Part shown: positions 31,815 to 43,470 of the stretch, in pieces | Numbering within the stretch: position 1 is the first letter of the stretch | Layout: each line of letters begins with the position of its first letter | Assembly (NCBI GenBank): GCA_947034885.2 | Contig: OX344750.2 | Coordinates: 13,758,053-13,822,052, forward strand | DNA: 64,000 nucleotides | Source of the DNA: Thuidium tamariscinum | Taxonomy: Eukaryota > Streptophyta > Bryopsida > Hypnales > Thuidiaceae | Reading direction: 5' to 3' | Translations under genes and position numbers: made by a program | The notes under the pieces: model-generated | The model's input: the letters and a program-made list of their open reading frames with translations, nothing else | The model's database searches: none | What the model was told of the DNA's origin: nothing

Positions 31815-33758
31815 CTAATATAGCTTTAACCAATCTCTCTGCACTACTGTAAGATTTTGAATGGAGTTTTGACATCCAAGCAACAATTTCTCATAAATGA
31901 TACATTGAGGCTTTGAATGTGCAAAGTATAAACTAGATGATCGATGCAATTGAACCACTTTATGATTCTTAGGAAGTACGTACCGCCCATTGTTCTCCAA
32001 ATATGCTATTTGCATAAAATATCCAGCAAGCAATGCTTTCCTAATGTTGACATAATAGTTTTTATTGTTGAAGCCAAGACTATTTATTGGAAAGCCATAG
32101 CGGTTCATGATGTTGGCAAGTTGAGAGCGAATTTTATTAGCTAATTGCAAACTCCGTACATCAAGGAAGTTGTCATAACACCAAATAGCATCTTCACCAT
32201 TTTCTATCCAAGCTTGGTATACATTAAGAAGTATGAGGTGATCGCCATCAACATGTAAAAATTGGGCTTTTGCTTCATCAGCTATCTCTTGAGCATTCCT
32301 TGGTCGAAGAAAGCAATTAGGAGTTGAAAGCATGGCAACAATAGAAAGGATTTCCATGGAACAATTGAATGTGGGGCTAACCACTAGCATCTTTGCCAAT
32401 TGTGGATCCAAGGGAAATTCACCTATGATCTCTCCTAGCTTTGTCAAATTTGCATCTTCATCAATGGCCCCTAAGCTAAGAAGTAACTCAAGAGCTGAGG
32501 CAAGTGTTTGTGGTGCTGGTGGATCTATATAGTCAAAATGCACCAAATTATCCACACCTAATTTCTTGAGAGTAAGCATTGCTTTTGCCAAATTAGATCT
32601 TAGAATTTCAGGGCAAATTTGTGCTTGCATGTTGATGTAAGACACTTCGGTATAAAGTCGAAAGCACATTCCAGGTTGGGTACGACCAGCACGACCACTT
32701 CTTTGATCAGCACTCGCTTTACAAATGGGAGTAATTGAAAGTGATTCTCCACAAATTTGAGGATTATACACCTTTTGTTTGACAAAACCAGGATCCACCA
32801 CAAAAACTATACCTTCAATAGTAATTGAAGCTTCAGCAATATTTGTAGATACAACAATCTTTCGACCGAGAACTACATCAAAAACCTTTTGTTGCATGTT
32901 GAATGGTAGTGTAGAATAGAGAGGCATTATATGAAAGGGCCTTGTTGGATCCTTCAACTTTTGAAGCTTTTTGTTAATTTGTTTGCAAGCCTCTTCAATT
33001 TCTTCTTCTCCAGTTAAAAACAAAAGAATATCTCCAGGTGTTTTGAATAGATGAATCTCTACTACAATGTCAATTGCCTTCTCAAAATAATCTCGCACCT
33101 GTGTTGGAGTATAAACTATCTCTACTTGGTGTAGTCGACCTGGAATTTCCATGAGTGGGGCCTTGTCAAAATAGCGTTGAAAACTTGAAACCTCCAAGGT
33201 AGCACTCATAACAACAAGCTTCAAGTCGGGGCGTTCCTTTAGAACCTTAACCTTGAGCAATGCCAACAACACATCCATTGCTTCCGTCCTCTCATGAGCT
33301 TCATCAAGAATGATGATTTTGTAGCGTTGGAGTAAGGGATCCATCATGGCCTCTCTCAAAAGCATTCCATCCGTCAAATACTTCAACTTTGTTTTTGGAC
33401 CACTACACTCATTGAACCGAACACTATATCCAACTTCATCTCCAACTGTGACATCCATCTCATTTGCCACACGCCTTGCCATTGCTATGGCAGCCATTTT
33501 TCTTGGTTGTGTACATGCTACTTGATGTTTTGTGGTTGTATATCCTTCTTCAACTATAAATTGTGGAATTTGGGTAGTCTTGCCAGAGCCAATGTCACCC
33601 TTGAGGATGATTGTTTGATGGCATGCCAAAAGTTGTATTAAATTTTCCCGATGTTGCCACACTGGAAGAGTTTGTTGCTTTTGAAGAATATCATAGTACT
33701 TTGTAGAATAGAGCTTATTAGTGTGAGGATTCACTTGACAACCATTATGCAATGCCAT
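31815..33758 (-). CDS. Intronless DEAH-box RNA helicase, Prp43/DHX15 type, C-terminally truncated, 647 aa
   Basis: Prp43/DHX15 helicases release spliceosomes and act in ribosome assembly. The motifs are in order: I GDIGSGKTTQ (Lys60), Ia CTQPRKMAA, Ib YLTDGMLLREAM, II DEAHERT (152-158), III SATLE, IV LLFLTGEEEIE, V VSTNIAEASITIEG, VI QRSGRAGRT (352-360), then winged-helix, ratchet and OB regions. Motif I has Asp-Ile where the family has Glu-Thr. The frame is one uninterrupted exon, whereas plant orthologues normally have introns. It starts late, without the usual N-terminal extension, and stops at RDWLKLY, just before the conserved IAPHYYDL segment, so roughly 50 C-terminal residues are missing. 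It sits in AT-rich repeat DNA. A retrocopy is likely. All catalytic motifs survive, so either it is young or it is maintained; activity is uncertain. Confidence 0.75.
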   Translation of the reverse strand: MALHNGCQVNPHTNKLYSTKYYDILQKQQTLPVWQHRENLIQLLACHQTIILKGDIGSGKTTQIPQFIVEEGYTTTKHQVACTQPRKMAAIAMARRVANEMDVTVGDEVGYSVRFNECSGPKTKLKYLTDGMLLREAMMDPLLQRYKIIILDEAHERTEAMDVLLALLKVKVLKERPDLKLVVMSATLEVSSFQRYFDKAPLMEIPGRLHQVEIVYTPTQVRDYFEKAIDIVVEIHLFKTPGDILLFLTGEEEIEEACKQINKKLQKLKDPTRPFHIMPLYSTLPFNMQQKVFDVVLGRKIVVSTNIAEASITIEGIVFVVDPGFVKQKVYNPQICGESLSITPICKASADQRSGRAGRTQPGMCFRLYTEVSYINMQAQICPEILRSNLAKAMLTLKKLGVDNLVHFDYIDPPAPQTLASALELLLSLGAIDEDANLTKLGEIIGEFPLDPQLAKMLVVSPTFNCSMEILSIVAMLSTPNCFLRPRNAQEIADEAKAQFLHVDGDHLILLNVYQAWIENGEDAIWCYDNFLDVRSLQLANKIRSQLANIMNRYGFPINSLGFNNKNYYVNIRKALLAGYFMQIAYLENNGRYVLPKNHKVVQLHRSSSLYFAHSKPQCIIYEKLLLGCQNSIQNLTVVQRDWLKLY

Positions 33759-34835
33759 TTTTTTTTATGAAATACCAAACCACAAGGTAAGTTTGATGTT
33801 TTAGAAATTCTTACTCTAAACAATGAAAACAAAAATGTTGTTGTATATCTTTTTGACCTTCAACTCTTGTATTTATATTCCTTCCATGGTTGTCTTTTAC
33901 TTTAAATATTGTATTATAAATATTTTACTTTAAATAATGTATTTAGAACTTTTAATTTATATAATGGATCAAAATTTTTTACTTTAATTCTAAATGCCAT
34001 TTCACTCAAATTGAAAAGCACCCCCCCCTTCCCCATCAAAACCTCCCTAAATCCATGGCTTGTAACTATTTTAGAGGTTGTTCATTAAATTTGATGGCCT
34101 TTGGATGTAATGTAAGGTAAGAGGGATTAAAAGTGTCTAATTAACTTATTGTTTTAGCTTGTTTTCTAAACTAACAAAACTCATGATGCAACTTCTTTTT
34201 AACCCCTAACAAGCAAGTACAATTGCAAAAGACACTTGTGCTATTCATTATCACACATTTCTACTTGATTTTTTTTGCCAAAATTTCTACATTAATGCTC
34301 TAACAAACTCAATTTTTTTTATAGCTCACATTCAAAATTCTTTATGCGTGATGTTTTGAGAACATTGGAAAAAGGATAAAATAACACCCCTTTTTGGTAG
34401 TGACATTCCACACAGATGAATTAATATCTTATGAGTTTGCCTTCAAAGACCCCTATATTATTTGATGGAATGTGTGGAGCAAACTGTATAAATAAGTCTT
34501 GGAAATTTGAACTGCTTTGAGGTGGTTTAAGACCCTTACCTCACCGGGTATGCCCAAAATGATATACCCGTCCTACATGGGTATACACCAACGTCGCACA
34601 AGGAGCACCCAAGACCGTGAGGGAGCGAAGGAATGGGGCCCTATGACAGCAGCAGCGAAAGACGTTGTCAGCGATCCAAGTAAGCGCCCTTCGTCTCTCT
34701 CGGGGACTGATCTTGTCTGTCCTGGTCTCCTGTTGGTGTAAAATCTTCGCCAGATCCAGGCGTCTTCTGCCCCTGCTCGATACGCCACCTTCACGTAAGT
34801 CGCTATTCTCTCCTGTTTGCTTCTTTCGCCCCCTC
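33759..34835. other. Intergenic stretch, no gene
   Basis: No gene is supported. A lone TTAACCCCTAA at about 34198 may be the end of another TTAA element without a visible partner. Overlapping open frames at 34517-34856 occur on both strands and probably reflect the promoter side of the PTEN-type gene. Confidence 0.35.
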
Positions 34836-35370
34836 ATTTCGTCACTTGTGCTCTGAGATCCGTCTCTGGCAAACCAAAACCCTAGAGTCTCTGTCCTTCC
34901 AAATGTGTCAGCTCTGATTTGCTTTCAAGGTCATCCCTTTCTTTCTTATTTCTCTCTTTTATACTGCTGCCTGGAGTTTTATTCCGAAATTGGGACGATC
35001 TGGTGTGATTTTGATCTGTGAGGGATGAGGTAGGACTGCGTGGAAGGACATTCTCATCTCTTTACTCTGCCTGTTTGGATTTTCAAAGGCTGTGACTTAG
35101 ACATTTCGTCACTTGTGCTCTGAGATCCTCTCCTGGCAAGCCAACCTGGCCCCCGAACCCTAGATTCTCCGTTTTCCGAATGTATCAGCTCCGATTTGCT
35201 TTCGAGGTCGTCTCCGGGGCTTTTTCTCCCTAATGCAGTGCTGCCTGGAACTTTTTTCCGAAATTGGGAAGACCTGATGTGATTTTGATGATTGTGGGAT
35301 GAGTTGGGGCTGCGAGGAAGGACACTCTCTTCTCTTTACTCTGACTGCTTGGTGTCACCAAAACTATGAC
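34836..35370 (+). repeat. 267 bp tandem duplication in the PTEN leader region, with telo-boxes
   Basis: ATTTCGTCACTTGTGCTCTG at 34836 recurs at 35103, and the following blocks repeat in order (AACCCTAGA, GTCAGCTCTGATTTGCTTTC against ATCAGCTCCGATTTGCTTTC, TTCCGAAATTGGGA, CTCTTTACTCTG). A third partial copy (AAAACCCTAGAGG, TGTGTGATTTTGCGAG, TTAGGACTGCGAGG) occurs at about 35475-35610. Each copy carries an AACCCTA telo-box, a motif common in plant promoters of translation and growth genes. Confidence 0.65.
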
Positions 35371-35976
35371 TTGGTTTGAATGTTTTGACAAGTCGATGAT
35401 AGTGCCACAAGTGTACTGGATATCCTAGAGAAGGTCTTATCATAGAGATCTGAGGGGAATTGGAATCCACCCCTTCGTAAAACCCTAGAGGTTTCTGTTT
35501 AGAAAGAATCAGTTTAGTTTAGTTTTTTTCTTGTGTGATTTTGCGAGTTGTGAATTTAGATCATGGGGTGTCTCTTATGTATGGGGGACGAGTTAGGACT
35601 GCGAGGGAGGAATTGGGAATTGAATGCGGGGAGGGCAGGAGAGGCATCTGGTGCAGAGGGTTCGGAAAACCTAATTTTCCCCCCCGGATATGCTGTGTGG
35701 TGATGCAGACGCAAGTAGAAGGGACTCGATTGCTTTTTGATGGGAAGGATTCATTGTGTTGGTTAGTGTGTGTGATCACGAGATAGAAGCTGTGCGGTTG
35801 GTTAAGGTGAGAGATGGACCTTGTAGATTTCGTGTTTTGGTACAGAATTGTAGAATGTGGAATCAGGGGATTGTAATTGAGAAGGAATGTACGATCCAGA
35901 GGATTTGACTTGCTTTTATGTCGTTTCAATTTTCAGCGGCCTCTGCGTTCATTACTGTTGAATCGAGCTCGCCACG

Positions 35977-38900
35977 ATGGCAGACGTAGCGGAGGCAGAG
36001 CCCTCTTTGGGCGTTCCTGCCGCCAGTGAGCCCCCTGTTGTTGTTCAACGATCGACGTCACATTTGGGGGATCAGAAGTCTTCCCAAGAGGCCGCCCCAA
36101 AAGCAACGCAACGATCGTTTTCTTTCAACTTTGGTGGTTCCCCTAAATCTGCAGAAGAAGACACTGCAAAAACGAGTCCAGCGTCTGGATTTTCTCAGTG
36201 GGCGAGAGGGTTTCGGTTGCCAACGTCACTAGGAACATCGTCTTCGGGATCATCATCAGATACTCCCAAAGCCTCACCATTTAGTATGCTTACAAGTGGA
36301 TTTGGCAAGCGTGTGCCTGCTAAAACACCTGCCGATTCCACAGGGGAGAGCCCGTCAACAGATGACTCGGTCACAGCTCCTTCAAATGCTACTGGGGTGC
36401 AAGAGGGTAATGCTTTTGATAACTTTACCAAGGGGTTTCTGGACTCGTCAAGAAATGCTGTGCGGACTGTGCAGCTGAAGGCTAGACATCTGGTCTCTCA
36501 AAACAAGCGGAGGTATCAGGTACCGGCCTCTTTCTTCTCCAAGTCATACCGAATTTCCCTTTCTGACATGAATGATTGTCTTGAAGATTCTGTTAACTTG
36601 CCCTAATCTCAGTACTCAATTTTGGAAGAATTCAGTATACTTTTGTGAGTATATTAATTGCGTCACTATTAAGTATCTGGACATATGTAGCTCAATATTT
36701 GGGCATTTGGGGGAGATATGTATTGATATGTAGAGATGTTTGTGGACAAGATGTTGTTGAGATCAAATTTCTATCTCTATGTACGCAATTCTTATGCCAA
36801 TTCAGAGTGGGAGGTTGTTATAGAATACTTCTCGATTTCCATTCGATGATCTGTGACCATAGACATTCAGCCATGTCATTCCTACACCATGTGCTTATGA
36901 GTGCAATCAAGTGTATGAATAGATGAGTTATTGTGGTAACAGGTTTCAGTATAGAAGACGGGCTCAGGCACCTAACAGTTTACTTTCGTTGCATTTCTGG
37001 ACCTGGCATCTGGTGCATTGAGATTTGATTATCCTATTCTTTTGCTGAATAGTTTAAAGTTGCGTTGATGCCTGTCGTCATTCTCATCATGCGTACCTTT
37101 GGTTATTGATCAGGAAGGAGGATTCGATTTAGACATGGCATACATCACTGAAAACATTATCGCCATGGGTTTTCCTGCCGGGGATAAGAGTTCTGGCCTT
37201 CTGGGTTTTGTTGAGGTACTGCCGCCGAGTGGCTTCATCTGCACTGCAAATTTTTTGTTTGCTTAGGCGCTCTGTGCCATTTTGTCATCTTCTGAACTTA
37301 TCTTTAGAGTTGCTTTGGCTTTGCTACAGGGGTTCTATCGCAATCACATGGAGGAGGTCTTGAAGTTTTTTGAGACTCACCATAAGGTATGCATATTGTA
37401 AAAACTCTTCTGGAGGAGTTTCAACCTATGCTGTGTACTTCACTGGTTGGTATGTTCTCAATTACTTCAGCCTCAAATTACGAATCTCACTTTGCTGTGC
37501 AGGGCAAGTACAAAGTGTATAACCTCTGTTCTGAGCGGCTTTACGACGCTTCACTTTTCGGAGGAAAGGTTGGTCAATGAACCTCGTTGTAGTGCTTTCA
37601 CCTCCTCCACTGATCATCTGGCCCGATTTTCCTACATTCACCTTCATTTTCTGGTGTGCAGATTTAAGATTTGAAAGATTTAAGTAATCCTTGATTTGTC
37701 GTGCTAGATGGCATAGATTGCTGATACATTGTAAGTACTAAAACCATTTCATTGTGCTTTAGGTGGCTTGTTTCCCCTTTGATGACCACAATTGTCCTCC
37801 GCTACAATTAGTGGCAGCGTTTTGTCAAAGTGCTTATTCATGGCTGAAAGGCGATCTTGAGAATGTGGTGGTTGTTCATTGCAAAGCCGGTATGGGTCGC
37901 ACTGGTCTTATGATCACCTGCCTCCTTATGTATCTCAAGGTACGCTTTTAAACCTTCGGAGTATGTGTCGAAAGAAGTCTCAGTCTTGTTTTGAAAAGCT
38001 ATGTCTTTGCAGACATATACTCGAATACAATAAACGTGACGTTTAATTATATGCTGATCATCGTAGATTTTTCCTATGCCCTAGAACTACTAGAGTTGGA
38101 TTGGGGATGGTTGACAATGCACATATATTCCTTACATACAGTAGTATCGAAGAAGTACAGAATACTTCGTGATTGCATCTCCTGAATCATACAGTGGATT
38201 TAGACGATGGGGTGGCCATCTTTAATCAGTTTATTTTACTTTTTTTGTAACATCAAACTGACTTTACGTGGTGCAGTTTTTCCCAACCGCAGAAGAGTCC
38301 ATCAACTATTACAACCAGAAGCGTTGTGTGGATGGCAAGGGCCTTATCCTACCAAGTCAGATAGTAAGACTCTCGAATCTCCTACCACTATAACGCAAGC
38401 TCTTTTTCGCATATTTGCTAGTTCTAGCGGCAGCCCTCCTCTCAGTACAGGTTCCTTAGTATTCGTGGCCTCTACTTATGATCTTAAACCCGTTTTGGGG
38501 CAAGAAGGTGTACATACATTATAGTAACATGTTTTGTGCTCATTTGCAGCGTTATGTGAAGTACTTTGAGCGTGTCCTCAAGGAGTTTCACGGGGAGACA
38601 CCGCAGGGCAGAAAGTAAGGATTCTACGTCACTTTTGTAGCGTAACTACAATGTACGTTTCAATCAGTTACAAAAATCATGTGCTTGACATTAACGTCTG
38701 CTCTCGGTTCTTGTTCACAGGTGCATTTTGAGGGGTATAAGGCTTCACAAATGTCCTTACTGGGTCCGGCCAGGCATCACCATTTCTGACCACAATGGTA
38801 CGAACACCTTGTCTACCTTGTATCTTTGTGCTTGTATCGCGATTAAAAAGCACTTAAGAATTTCTTACAAGCTCACGTGAAAAGAAATATCGACGTCAAG

Positions 38901-40630
38901 TTTCATGACCAGCGTACATTGACAGCGTAAAAATATACTCCGTATTCGTAAGAGCTGGAAGTTTCTGTTCCACGAATGAGGATTATAATTTGCGAGGCTT
39001 CTTTTTGAAATCTTATGTTGTTGTTCAGGTGTGCTCTTTTCAAGCAAGAAACACCCTCGAACAAAAGACCTTCTGGTTTGATCCTGAACGAATTTATCCA
39101 CGTTGATTTTGCTGATAAGTTGGGGCTTCTTTGACCTACTTCTGCTTTGAGATCTCTGCAGTAAAAGCACTTCTAACATGTGATGTTAATTATGTGCAGT
39201 CAGAAGATATATGGTTCAATGCTCCCAGAAAAGGTGTGCTTGTGTTCGCCCTTCCTGGAGAGCGTTGTGTGGCAGATATTAACGGGGACTTCAAAATTCA
39301 GTTTAGTGATCGACATGGAGACTTTTACTGGTACTCCTGTCCACCCATCCTTTCATTGCTGCATTTGATCAGATGTTGTTGAGAAGCCTCTTGTAAGTGC
39401 CTATTACGTTTATACAAGTCAGATTGTAGTGAAGGTGGATACCGTATGATAGTGTACTTGTGCTTGTGCCTGTTATTATGTAACTGTGAAAATTCATCTG
39501 ACGTTGACTTCCAATATCCAAGACTGGAATTATGCAAATTTGGTATTTCTTTTCCTTAGACTGACAATTGAAACCGATGTGTAAAATGCAGCTGGTTGAA
39601 CACAAATATGATGGAGACTAGACAGATACTGGAAACTTCCGATCTTGATGGCTTTGAGAAGGTGCAAGCGTGCAAACTTTATCTTTTTATTTATTTTATT
39701 GAGTCTGCTTTGTGTGTAAGAATTCGAGACATGTCTGATTTTATCTACTGAAATCTTTGTGGTGGTAATGCAGAGACGACTTCCATCGCCAGGTCTCCAA
39801 GTTGAAGTTGTCATTTTAGACCATGATGCACCCATTCCAAAGAAGAAAACAGCGGAAGGAACAGTATCTCAGTCTGCAACTACTACGAAAGAACCGTCAA
39901 CTCCTCTGCCCCAAGAGAGTGCTGGCACAGAAGAAGGAAGCAGGTTATCTCAACCTGCAGATCCATCAACTGACAGAAATGTTGATCAATCGAAAGGTAA
40001 AGAATCTGACTATTGTGTAGATTGCTTTGAGCTTGTTTATCTTATTTCTTGTTTTTTTACCATGTTGACTGAATCAGGCCAATTTAGGCGAAGTCTGATA
40101 CCAACACTGCCTCTCTTGGATGGTCACCTTTGTTAGTCGCTGCTCTGCTCTTGCTCTCCGTAGATTTTTAATCTGAACTGACTACTGAGGGGTTATTTCT
40201 GTTACTATTGTCTGCTTTCATTGTGTGTTTGCTGAGGTTTCAGCAACTTTTGAGAATAGCGTTGTACTCTGAATTGGATACTCTAGTAAAGATTTTGCAT
40301 GTTTTTGCAGGTAGTACACCATCTGCCGATAATTCTAGTGTCCAAGGTGAATCCACGGTCATTTCTCCTGTGGAGTCCAGTGCTGGTGTTCAACAGGCGG
40401 GAGATTCCTTAAAGGATGCCAATGATGGTGATGCTAAGAAAGTGGAAGTACCTCAAGTTGAAGGCAATTCAGCAAACGGGAAAGCCTCTGCAGTGCCCGA
40501 CGAAAGTCCAAGAAGTGGAGCAATGGCTCCGAGTGATTTCAAGGCAATTGCTGCAGCCAGTGCTGCAGATGCGTCCGTCTTCACCTTCGGTGATGATGAT
40601 GACTACGACAGCGAGGAAGAGCTTCAGTAA
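35977..40630 (+). CDS. PTEN2: PTEN2-type dual-specificity / phosphoinositide phosphatase, 654 aa, 13 exons
   Basis: PTEN enzymes remove the 3-phosphate from phosphoinositides; plant PTEN2 proteins carry extra N- and C-terminal regions, as here. Exons: 35977-36519, 37114-37215, 37330-37386, 37503-37568, 37763-37939, 38277-38363, 38550-38614, 38721-38797, 39029-39075, 39200-39330, 39592-39661, 39774-39996, 40311-40630; all join in phase. Residues 1-180 are Ser/Pro-rich and disordered. The phosphatase domain starts near RYQEGGFDLDMAYI and contains FDDHNCPPLQL and the P-loop HCKAGMGRTG (Cys296, Arg302). The C2 domain follows (VLVFALPGE, GDFKIQFSDRHGDFYWY-like region, about 390-480). The tail is low-complexity and ends in an acidic patch, DDDDYDSEEELQ. 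No catalytic residue is missing. The donor after exon 9 (GTTTGA) is weak, so that boundary is the least certain. Confidence 0.88.
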
Positions 40631-41250
40631 TGGTTTGAATCTCTCACCTTTGGCTAATATTATCGAATATCTGGCTTTAGCATATCAAGAAGAAGTGGTT
40701 GAAGCCAGTTCTTGCGTCGGCAATGTGAGTTTTCAGGAGAACCTCAAAGTGGCTCAATGATGGGACGTTGTCTGCTCAAATAATGGCTTTTCGGACTGGG
40801 AAGACCTCGATTGTTGGTGGACTGGTCTTTCACTTGAGGTAGTTTGCAACCGTGAAGATGTTTTGAACCCCAGCAAGTGAGGTCCAGTGATCTTCAACGT
40901 CTCTTAGTCTTCAAGGATGTGCAGTGACCTATGTATAGGCAGAGAGAGGCATGATGGTACTGTACTGTACAGGTGGATGTTAGAAGGCAGGCAGATCTGA
41001 TCTTTCTATGGCTGATTAGTGCTTTGTGTTAGTCTGTCTTGTTGCCAGATTTGCATGGTGGCGACAGTGTTGAATTGTTTTTATTGTTCTCAAGAACTTT
41101 ACTGCATTCTTTCACATGTAAGCGCAGATTACCATATGCTTCCATCAAGCAACTGTATATATTTTTGCCCTCCATGCGGTGCGTCTTATGAGAATCTGAA
41201 CCTGGGGTGTTTGAATAAGGTAGGATCACTCAGACTTGACATTTAAAAGT
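40631..41250 (+). other. Probable 3'UTR of the PTEN2-type gene
   Basis: Gene-like base composition continues to about 41250 before the AT-rich repeats begin. The short open frames here are unsupported. Confidence 0.35.
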
Positions 41251-43250
41251 GGTATATGCTGGGTATATGCAAGGATCTTAGGAATGAATTTGACGAGTCA
41301 CTTTACTAACACTTCTTCTAATTTAAGTTTGAACATATCTTAGGACCCTTTACACTAGGGTGGAAAAGTACATTGGGTCAAGAATTGTATGGAAATGGAG
41401 CAATATGATTGGAGAAAATTTGTTCTTCATCTAATTGGATTCATACCATGGCCAAGACTTGTTGGATGGAAAATTTTAAGTATGGATGAAAATGATATGG
41501 TTGCCTATCTTTTAGCACTTTTTATAACACAAGTTTTTTGAAGGTCAAGTTTTTTGGGTGGCTTGAACTTCTTGAATAAGAAATTTGGCCTTTGTAAAAC
41601 TCCAACTTCATTTAGGGTTGGTTTCTATTGTCCCTTTGATGTCTATGAGTTGGAGGGGGATAAAGTAATTTACATAGTTAGAGTAGAATCTAGCTTTCCT
41701 TCTAGGGTATTCATGAAGATTCTTTGATATTTGTGAAATCCTTTAGCTTATATTCATGATGGATTCTACCTTGGAAATGGGGGTCCAATCCACCCTGTAG
41801 CCCCTCCAAGTTTGCATTTGCCCACATGGATTGGAAGATGGAGGTTTACTTAGAGTTCTAGATCCCCTTGTATGTCAATGGCAAGTGATTGGAGGGATTG
41901 AGTTTTGGACATCTAGGTCCTAATGGAAACTAGCCTTTACTATCTTTTTATTGTGGTATATCTCAAGTGTGTGATTGAGAACTTTCTTTATTTCAAATAG
42001 CATTAGTAGGCTCTTTGCCCCTTTTTCTCTTCCATTGCAAATTCTCCTCTAGGTGAAGTTGTTTGGTAAACTTCAATAATATTCAAAATTGTTTACAAGA
42101 CTTCTTTGCTTGGTCTTTATACTACAACTAGTCAAGACTTTTGGTAGCATTGTTTTATTGTCTTTTCATCTCAACATCCTACTATAGTAGTGGCCTTAAA
42201 TAACTATGTCTTGGCTAAAACTTCTTGACCAACCAATGCACTTCTCTACCATAGTATATAAGAGCCTTGAAATCATTTATATTTTTATATATTTATAGCT
42301 TGGTGTGTAAGAATTCTATGATTATATGTATCTTCAATATGACATACTTTAAGCTTTTGTAAATATGTGAAATTCAGCACAAAATATTACTCTATATATT
42401 CAACATGAATTTTTTTTGAGTATGTATAGACATGTAACTATGAAGGTTTATTTGAAGGTTTCGAAAGGTTCAAAATTCTCGAAACTAATGCATTTTTTTG
42501 ATGGGAAGGAAAGGATACTTAATCTTTAAAAAGATACTATGGTAGAAAAGTGGTCAATAGATGACTTGACTATTCACTATACTAGAAACAAATAATGCAC
42601 CTATTGGTCCAATAATCCTAGCATTTGTCATAAGGACCACATCCTTTGAAGGTTTAGTTAATACTACAAAAACATTGTAACCTTCACTTTGTAATGATAT
42701 CCTGAAAACTAAATCAAATACAACACTTTTTATACTATCTCAAATATAATGATTTTCATCCAACTTCCATTCCATTTTCATTTGAATTTAATTTTAGAGT
42801 TCACATATATTATTAAATTCATCCAAATTTGTCTAAAAATAATATGAGTTGTTTCATACTACCATACCTTATGGTAAGGATTGACCTGTAATATCAAATA
42901 ATTCATTCAAGTTGGAAAATACATCTATCATTATAAAATATAGAAAATTTTAATGAAGATTTGCTTATGAACTGTATAGTTCATATATTTTTAAACAATT
43001 CCTCAAAAAAATTGGCATCTATTATTAGAAATATTTTTTTATCGATCATATCTACAACAAAGAGTGCAAAAACTTTTGCACGAAGTAGTAATATTTTGAA
43101 TTGTAAATAAAATATGAATATCTATTATAAACCTATAACCAAATGGCAATCTAATCTATACTTGTCCAACATGTTAGGGGCTAAAATATCAAATTGTTGT
43201 ACTGAGGACATAATTGGATTAAGAGTCTATAGTAGGTTGGCATTCATTGC
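41251..43250. other. Intergenic repeat-like stretch, no gene
   Basis: AT-rich, with no readable domain in any frame and no clear element ends. Confidence 0.3.
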
Positions 43251-43254
43251 AAGC

Positions 43255-43470
43255 CATTAGATGTTAGGCTAGCATTAAAAAATAAAATAAAATAAAATAA
43301 AAATTGGGTCCTGAAATATGAAAAAAATTACAAATAATAATGATAATGATAATTTTTAATTACATAGTAGGGGCATGACCACGTAGGATTCTAGTTCTCA
43401 AGGTAGAAACTGCGTTCCCGTAGTCTAGGAACCTGCAGTCTCCCAATGCCCTCAATTTTCATCTAATGAT
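43255..43470. mobile_element. Decayed third copy of the TGACGTGGCAG TIR family
   Basis: It shares an AAAATAAAATAAAATAAAAT-like microsatellite, GGGTCCTGAAATATGAAAAA, CATGACCACGTAGGATTC, AACTGCGTTCCCGTAG and a CTAATGA end with the element at 8882-9181, in the same orientation. The ACGTGGC core has decayed. Confidence 0.5.

Noticed and set aside
34198-34208. Lone TTAACCCCTAA
   Set aside because: No inverted partner was found within a few kb, so a third element is not supported.
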